Source of the DNA: an uncultured Streptococcus sp.
GTDB lineage: Bacteria > Bacillota > Bacilli > Lactobacillales > Streptococcaceae
Direction: 5' to 3'
DNA length: 8,246 bases
NCBI GenBank assembly: GCA_902461025.1
Contig: CABPWC010000073.1
Location: 1-8,246 of the forward strand
A program made the position numbers and the translations under genes. Of this stretch, positions 5,036 to 8,246 are shown piece after piece. Below the pieces are notes generated by a model, which was given only the letters and a program-made list of their open reading frames with translations, did no database searches and was not told the DNA's origin. Position 1 is the stretch's first letter, and the number at the start of each line of letters is the position of its first letter.

Positions 5036-5082
5036 CACCTGAATTGCTAAGCTGAAAAGCTTGGTTGTTTAGGTGCTTTTTT
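5036..5082 (+). terminator. Intrinsic terminator after the Rrf2-type regulator
   Basis: An 18-base stem (5036-5053 with 5058-5075) closed by a GAAA loop has wobble pairs and one T-T mismatch, and is followed by C and six Ts (5077-5082). The base CACCT/AGGTG and the apical AAGCT/AGCTT are fully paired. Confidence 0.9.
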
Positions 5083-5170
5083 CGTAATTAAATATGCTGG
5101 GTGTTAGTTGAAGTGGCCTGAGAATTTAGCCAGGAATGTGGTTAGATTAGCAAGAGAAAAACAAAAATCA

Positions 5171-5179
5171 TGTTATAAT
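5171..5179 (+). promoter_or_regulatory. Extended -10 element of the recJ promoter
   Basis: TGTTATAAT (5171-5179) is an extended -10 (TGnTATAAT). No good -35 lies at 16-18 bases upstream, which is tolerated by extended -10 promoters. The start near 5186 gives a leader of about 30 bases to the chosen recJ start. Confidence 0.6.
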
Positions 5180-5215
5180 AAATAAATAGAATCGTAAGAA
5201 AGAGTGGATATTTGT

Positions 5216-7435
5216 GTGATAATTCCGACTTATAATTGGCAATTTGCACCTCAAGTTGAGGATGCAGATTTTACAAAAATCGCCAAGAAAGCTGGGCTAG
5301 GGCCTGAAGCTGCTCGTTTATTATTTAGCCGTGGTATTAAGGATGAAGATAGTCTGACACGTTTTTTAGCACCAAGTCTAGATGATTTACATGATCCCTA
5401 TCTTCTCCACGATATGGATAAGGCAGTGAATCGCATTCGTCGTGCTATAGAGCAGGGGGAATTTATTCTCGTTTATGGAGACTACGATGCAGATGGGATG
5501 ACATCAGCTTCTATCCTTAAAGAAACATTAGAACAATTAGGAGCCGAGTGTTTAGTCTATCTTCCTAATCGTTTTACAGATGGTTATGGTCCTAATGCCA
5601 GTGTCTACAAGTACTTCATTGAGCAACAAGGGATATCTTTGATTGTAACCGTAGATAATGGAGTTGCAGGGCATGAAGCCATTGACTTGGCCCAGTCTAT
5701 GGGAGTGGGAGTCATTGTGACCGACCACCATTCTATGCCAGAGGTTTTGCCAGATGCCTATGCGATTGTCCATCCTGAACACCAAGAAGCAGATTATCCT
5801 TTTAAACATTTGGCAGGTTGTGGAGTTGCTTTTAAACTAGCTTGCGCCCTCTTGGAAGAGGTGCAGGTTGAATTACTAGACTTGGTTGCCATTGGGACCA
5901 TTGCCGATATGGTCAGTTTGACAGATGAAAATCGCATCATGGTTCAATATGGTTTAGAAATTTTACGCAATACCCAAAGAATTGGTCTCCAAGAGTTATT
6001 TGAAATAGCAGGGATTTCTAGCGGTGATGTTACAGAAGAGACGGTTGGTTTTCAACTAGCTCCTCGTTTGAATGCGCTAGGACGCTTGGATGATCCTAAT
6101 CCTGCTATTGACTTACTAACTGGCTTTGATGATGAAGAGGTGCGTGAGATTGCCCTCATGATTCAAGTTAAAAACGAAGAACGCAAGGAAATTGTTCAGG
6201 CTATCTATGAAGAAGCTAAAAGCTTGGTAGACCCTAACAAAAGTGTTCAAGTTTTAGCCAAAGAAGGATGGAACCCAGGAGTTCTTGGGATTGTAGCTGG
6301 TCGCTTGTTGGAAGAATTAGGTCAAACAGTTATTGTTCTGAATGTTGAAGATGGTCGTGCCAAGGGAAGTGCACGGAGTATTGAAGCCGTCGATATCTTT
6401 GAAGCCTTGAATCCGCATCGGGAACTTTTTATCGCCTTTGGTGGTCATGCAGGCGCCGCAGGTATGACGCTCGAGGCTGAACAGTTAGATGCCTTATCAG
6501 AAATTTTAGAAACCTATGTAAAAGACAAAGGAATAGACGCCAAGGGTAAGAGTACATTATATTTAGACGAAGAACTGGATTTGGAAAACCTGAGTTTAGA
6601 TACGGTTAAAAGCTTTGAGCGGTTAGCTCCTTTTGGAATGGACAATCAAAAACCTATCTTCTATATTCGAGATTTTCAAGTTGAAAATGCTCGTTCTATT
6701 GGGGCTGGAGATAGTCATCTGAAGTTAAAAATATCCAAAGGAACTGTGGACTTTGAGGTAGTAGCTTTTGGTCAAGGATCAAAGGCTACAGAATTTTCTC
6801 AGGTAAAACAACTGGAGTTAGCAGTCACTCTTTCTGTTAACCAGTGGAATGGGCAAACAACCCTTCAGTTGATGATGGTAGACGCTCGTGTAGACGGTGT
6901 TCAACTCTTTAATATTCGTGGGAAGAACGCATCTTTACCAGACGGGGTACCGGTACTGGATCTTACAGGAAAATTGCCTGATATTTCCTTGAGTCCAGCA
7001 ATCGTTGTCAAGAATCTCCCAGAAGATATCACTATTCTTAAAAACATTTTCCAGCAGCATGATTTTTCAGCTGTTTACTTTAAAAATGATATCGACAAAC
7101 CCTACTATTTGACTGGCTATGGCACAAGAGAGCAATTCGCAAAGCTCTATAAGACGATCTATCAGTTCCCAGAATTTGATATTCGTTATAAACTCAAGGA
7201 CTTATCAACCTATCTCAAAATTGAGCAAATCTTACTCGTCAAGATGATTCAAATTTTTGAAGAGCTTGGTTTTGTCACCATTGAAAATGGTGTGATGAGG
7301 GTTAATAAAGATGCGACTAAACGGGATATTGCTGAAAGTCAGATTTATCAAAATCTTAAGCAAACTGTTAAAGACCAAGAAATGATGGCACTAGGTACAG
7401 TACAGGAAATCTATGATTTCTTGATGAAAAAATAA
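5216..7435 (+). CDS. recJ: Single-stranded-DNA-specific 5'-3' exonuclease RecJ
   Basis: 739 residues from a GTG at 5216 (MIIPTYNWQFAP...). It has GAGTGG eight bases upstream, whereas the in-frame GTG at 5204 has a poor ribosome site. The DHH-family core is complete: VYGDYDADGMTS (D89, D91, D93), LPNRFTDGYG, TVDNGV (D147), VTDHHSMP (DHH at 170-172), LAGCGVAFKLA, GTIADM (about 227-232) and RLNALGRL. The DHHA1 domain follows, with GWNPGVLGIVAGRL, RAKGSARS and FGGHAGAAGM (GGH at 409-411). Next come an OB-fold region (about 450-570) and a C-terminal part of about 170 residues typical of Firmicute RecJ. RecJ degrades 5' ends of single-stranded DNA in recombination, mismatch and base-excision repair and at stalled forks. 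It is divalent-metal dependent and acts in the cytoplasm. It stands alone between its own promoter and terminator, and no key residue is missing. Confidence 0.97.
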   Translation: MIIPTYNWQFAPQVEDADFTKIAKKAGLGPEAARLLFSRGIKDEDSLTRFLAPSLDDLHDPYLLHDMDKAVNRIRRAIEQGEFILVYGDYDADGMTSASILKETLEQLGAECLVYLPNRFTDGYGPNASVYKYFIEQQGISLIVTVDNGVAGHEAIDLAQSMGVGVIVTDHHSMPEVLPDAYAIVHPEHQEADYPFKHLAGCGVAFKLACALLEEVQVELLDLVAIGTIADMVSLTDENRIMVQYGLEILRNTQRIGLQELFEIAGISSGDVTEETVGFQLAPRLNALGRLDDPNPAIDLLTGFDDEEVREIALMIQVKNEERKEIVQAIYEEAKSLVDPNKSVQVLAKEGWNPGVLGIVAGRLLEELGQTVIVLNVEDGRAKGSARSIEAVDIFEALNPHRELFIAFGGHAGAAGMTLEAEQLDALSEILETYVKDKGIDAKGKSTLYLDEELDLENLSLDTVKSFERLAPFGMDNQKPIFYIRDFQVENARSIGAGDSHLKLKISKGTVDFEVVAFGQGSKATEFSQVKQLELAVTLSVNQWNGQTTLQLMMVDARVDGVQLFNIRGKNASLPDGVPVLDLTGKLPDISLSPAIVVKNLPEDITILKNIFQQHDFSAVYFKNDIDKPYYLTGYGTREQFAKLYKTIYQFPEFDIRYKLKDLSTYLKIEQILLVKMIQIFEELGFVTIENGVMRVNKDATKRDIAESQIYQNLKQTVKDQEMMALGTVQEIYDFLMKK

Positions 7436-7439
7436 ATAC

Positions 7440-7474
7440 AAAGAGGCTGAAGTAACCTATTTCAGTCTCTTTTT
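7440..7474 (+). terminator. Intrinsic terminator of recJ
   Basis: A 12-base stem (7440-7451 with 7461-7472; AAAGAGGCTGAA against TTCAGTCTCTTT, one G-T wobble) has a 9-base loop and a T-run through 7474. It starts four bases after the recJ stop codon. Confidence 0.9.
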
Positions 7475-7514
7475 GTAAGTGATTTTTAACTTTATGTAGT
7501 AAAAGTATACAGAT

Positions 7515-7531
7515 TTGTAACATGACTACAA
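7515..7531. promoter_or_regulatory. Possible operator upstream of the LysM-CHAP gene
   Basis: The inverted repeat TTGTA-N7-TACAA lies about 100 bases before the start codon. It overlaps TGTAAC (7516-7521), one half-site of the WalR/VicR consensus TGTWAH-N5-TGTWAH; the second half-site position reads TACAAC and does not match. A further single half-site, TGTAAA, is at 7554-7559 and a -10-like TATGAT is at 7565-7570 without a clear -35. WalR control of wall hydrolases is established in streptococci; here it is only suggested. Confidence 0.28.
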
Positions 7532-7626
7532 CATAAATCTAAAACAACTGACATGTAAATCAGGTATGATTCTCTTATCAACATAAAAATTAAAAATTAT
7601 CAATAAAATTTTAGGAGAAAATTGTT

Positions 7627-8246
7627 ATGAAAAAAACAGTTGCTAAACTGACTCTTGGTTTAACATCTACAGCTATTTTGGCTACAGTTGGTGCTCAGAC
7701 TGTTAGCGCAGACTCTTACGTTGTTCAAGATGGTGATTCATTTTTTGGTATTGCTGCTGCAAGTGGTATGGATCCTTATGTGTTGGCGGCAAATAATGGA
7801 AAAAGCATTTTTGACACCATCCACCCAGGTGATGTGCTAGAAGTGAGTGGTCTAACTCAAGCTAGCTATTCATACAATGCTCCGGCTTATGAAGCAACTA
7901 GTACTGTGAATGGGGTAGCAACTGCTGATGTTGTCGTAAATACTCCTACAAACTACGGAAACTCATATCCTGTTGGTCAGTGTACATGGGGCGTGAAAGA
8001 AATGGCTCCTTGGGCTAGCAACTGGTGGGGAAATGCCAACACTTGGGCAATCTATGCTAGTGCACAAGGTTTTAGGACAGGAACTGTGCCTGTAGTAGGC
8101 GCAATCGCCGTTTGGGACGGTGGTGAATATGGACACGTTGCTTATGTGACAGATGTACAAAGTGAAAATTCTATCCAGGTATTGGAAGCAAACTATGATG
8201 GTAGTGGTACTCAACCAATCGGAAATTACCGTGGATGGTTTAATCC
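7627..8246 (+). CDS. Secreted LysM-CHAP domain peptidoglycan hydrolase, 3'-truncated by window
   Basis: 206 full codons are visible. The ATG at 7627 follows AGGAG with 9-base spacing. The signal peptide is [12 protein letters not shown] plus a hydrophobic core ending AQTVSA, with likely cleavage between A28 and D29. Residues 30-74 form one LysM-type wall-binding module ([20 protein letters not shown]...LAANNG...HPGDVLEV). A linker rich in A/T/V/N/Y (about 75-112) follows. The CHAP domain starts near [13 protein letters not shown] with the catalytic cysteine C119, GHVAYV carries H170, and VLEANYDG holds the likely third catalytic residue (E187, with N189 nearby). CHAP enzymes cut peptide bonds or the amide bond in peptidoglycan; the exact bond here is unknown. 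The frame ends in RGWFN plus two bases, a sequence usually near the C-terminus of streptococcal CHAP proteins, so probably only a short piece is missing. It acts outside the cell at the wall, for example in division or daughter-cell separation (inference). Confidence 0.92.
   Translation, partial: MKKTVAKLTLGLTSTAILATVGAQTVSADSYVVQDGDSFFGIAAASGMDPYVLAANNGKSIFDTIHPGDVLEVSGLTQASYSYNAPAYEATSTVNGVATADVVVNTPTNYGNSYPVGQCTWGVKEMAPWASNWWGNANTWAIYASAQGFRTGTVPVVGAIAVWDGGEYGHVAYVTDVQSENSIQVLEANYDGSGTQPIGNYRGWFN

Noticed and set aside
5204..5215. GTG at 5204 as the recJ start
   Set aside because: No adequate ribosome site at proper spacing; the GTG at 5216 has GAGTGG eight bases upstream and gives the expected RecJ N-terminus.
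7963..8214. Minus-strand open frame inside the LysM-CHAP gene
   Set aside because: Antisense to the catalytic domain with no ribosome site or similarity; a shadow of the real gene.
1..8246. CRISPR array, tRNA, rRNA or toxin-antitoxin pair
   Set aside because: No regularly spaced direct repeats, no cloverleaf or rRNA-like sequence, and no small paired overlapping genes of those families were seen.

Overview
This window reads as chromosomal DNA of a Streptococcus, most likely the mitis/oralis/pneumoniae group. The reasons are the AT-rich base composition, RecJ with streptococcal-looking flanks, the amaP-DUF2273-asp23 stress cassette, a secreted LysM-CHAP wall protein, strong Shine-Dalgarno sequences and extended -10 (TGnTATAAT) promoters. 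The species call is an inference from content only. No insertion sequence, prophage gene, CRISPR array, tRNA or rRNA was seen.

Layout. (1) Bases 1-1169 (+): the 3' part of a HAD-IIB (Cof-type) phosphatase fused to a C-terminal MazG/PRA-PH-like all-alpha domain; its start lies outside the window. (2) 1171-1246: a convergent, bidirectional terminator built from two nested inverted repeats. (3) 1245-2598 (-): a tight three-gene envelope-stress operon read amaP, DUF2273 membrane peptide, asp23/gls24. (4) 2599-3074: a 476-base gap without a convincing protein gene. It holds a near-consensus minus-strand promoter followed by a roughly 75-nt stem-loop/terminator unit (candidate small RNA), further hairpins, a second weaker promoter close to amaP, and the terminator of usp. 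(5) 3075-3527 (-): a UspA-family universal stress protein. (6) 3672-4511 (+): a calcineurin-like metallophosphoesterase, divergent from usp with its own extended -10 promoter. (7) 4582-5019 (+): an Rrf2-family regulator with a perfect TTGACA-N16-TATAAT promoter whose -35 overlaps the preceding stop codon. (8) 5216-7435 (+): recJ, intact. (9) 7627-8246 (+): a secreted LysM-CHAP peptidoglycan hydrolase, cut by the window end probably only a few codons short of its stop.

How it fits together. Most units are monocistronic with their own promoter and terminator; the one clear operon is the AmaP/Asp23 cassette. Two stress loci (usp and amaP-asp23) lie head to tail on the minus strand, and the unexplained gap between them is the most interesting part of the window. 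The remaining genes are housekeeping (recJ, HAD-MazG, phosphoesterase), one regulator of unknown signal, and one cell-wall enzyme. I found no strong evidence for a new multi-gene system. The best candidate for something undescribed is the small RNA or structured leader at about 2781-2946.
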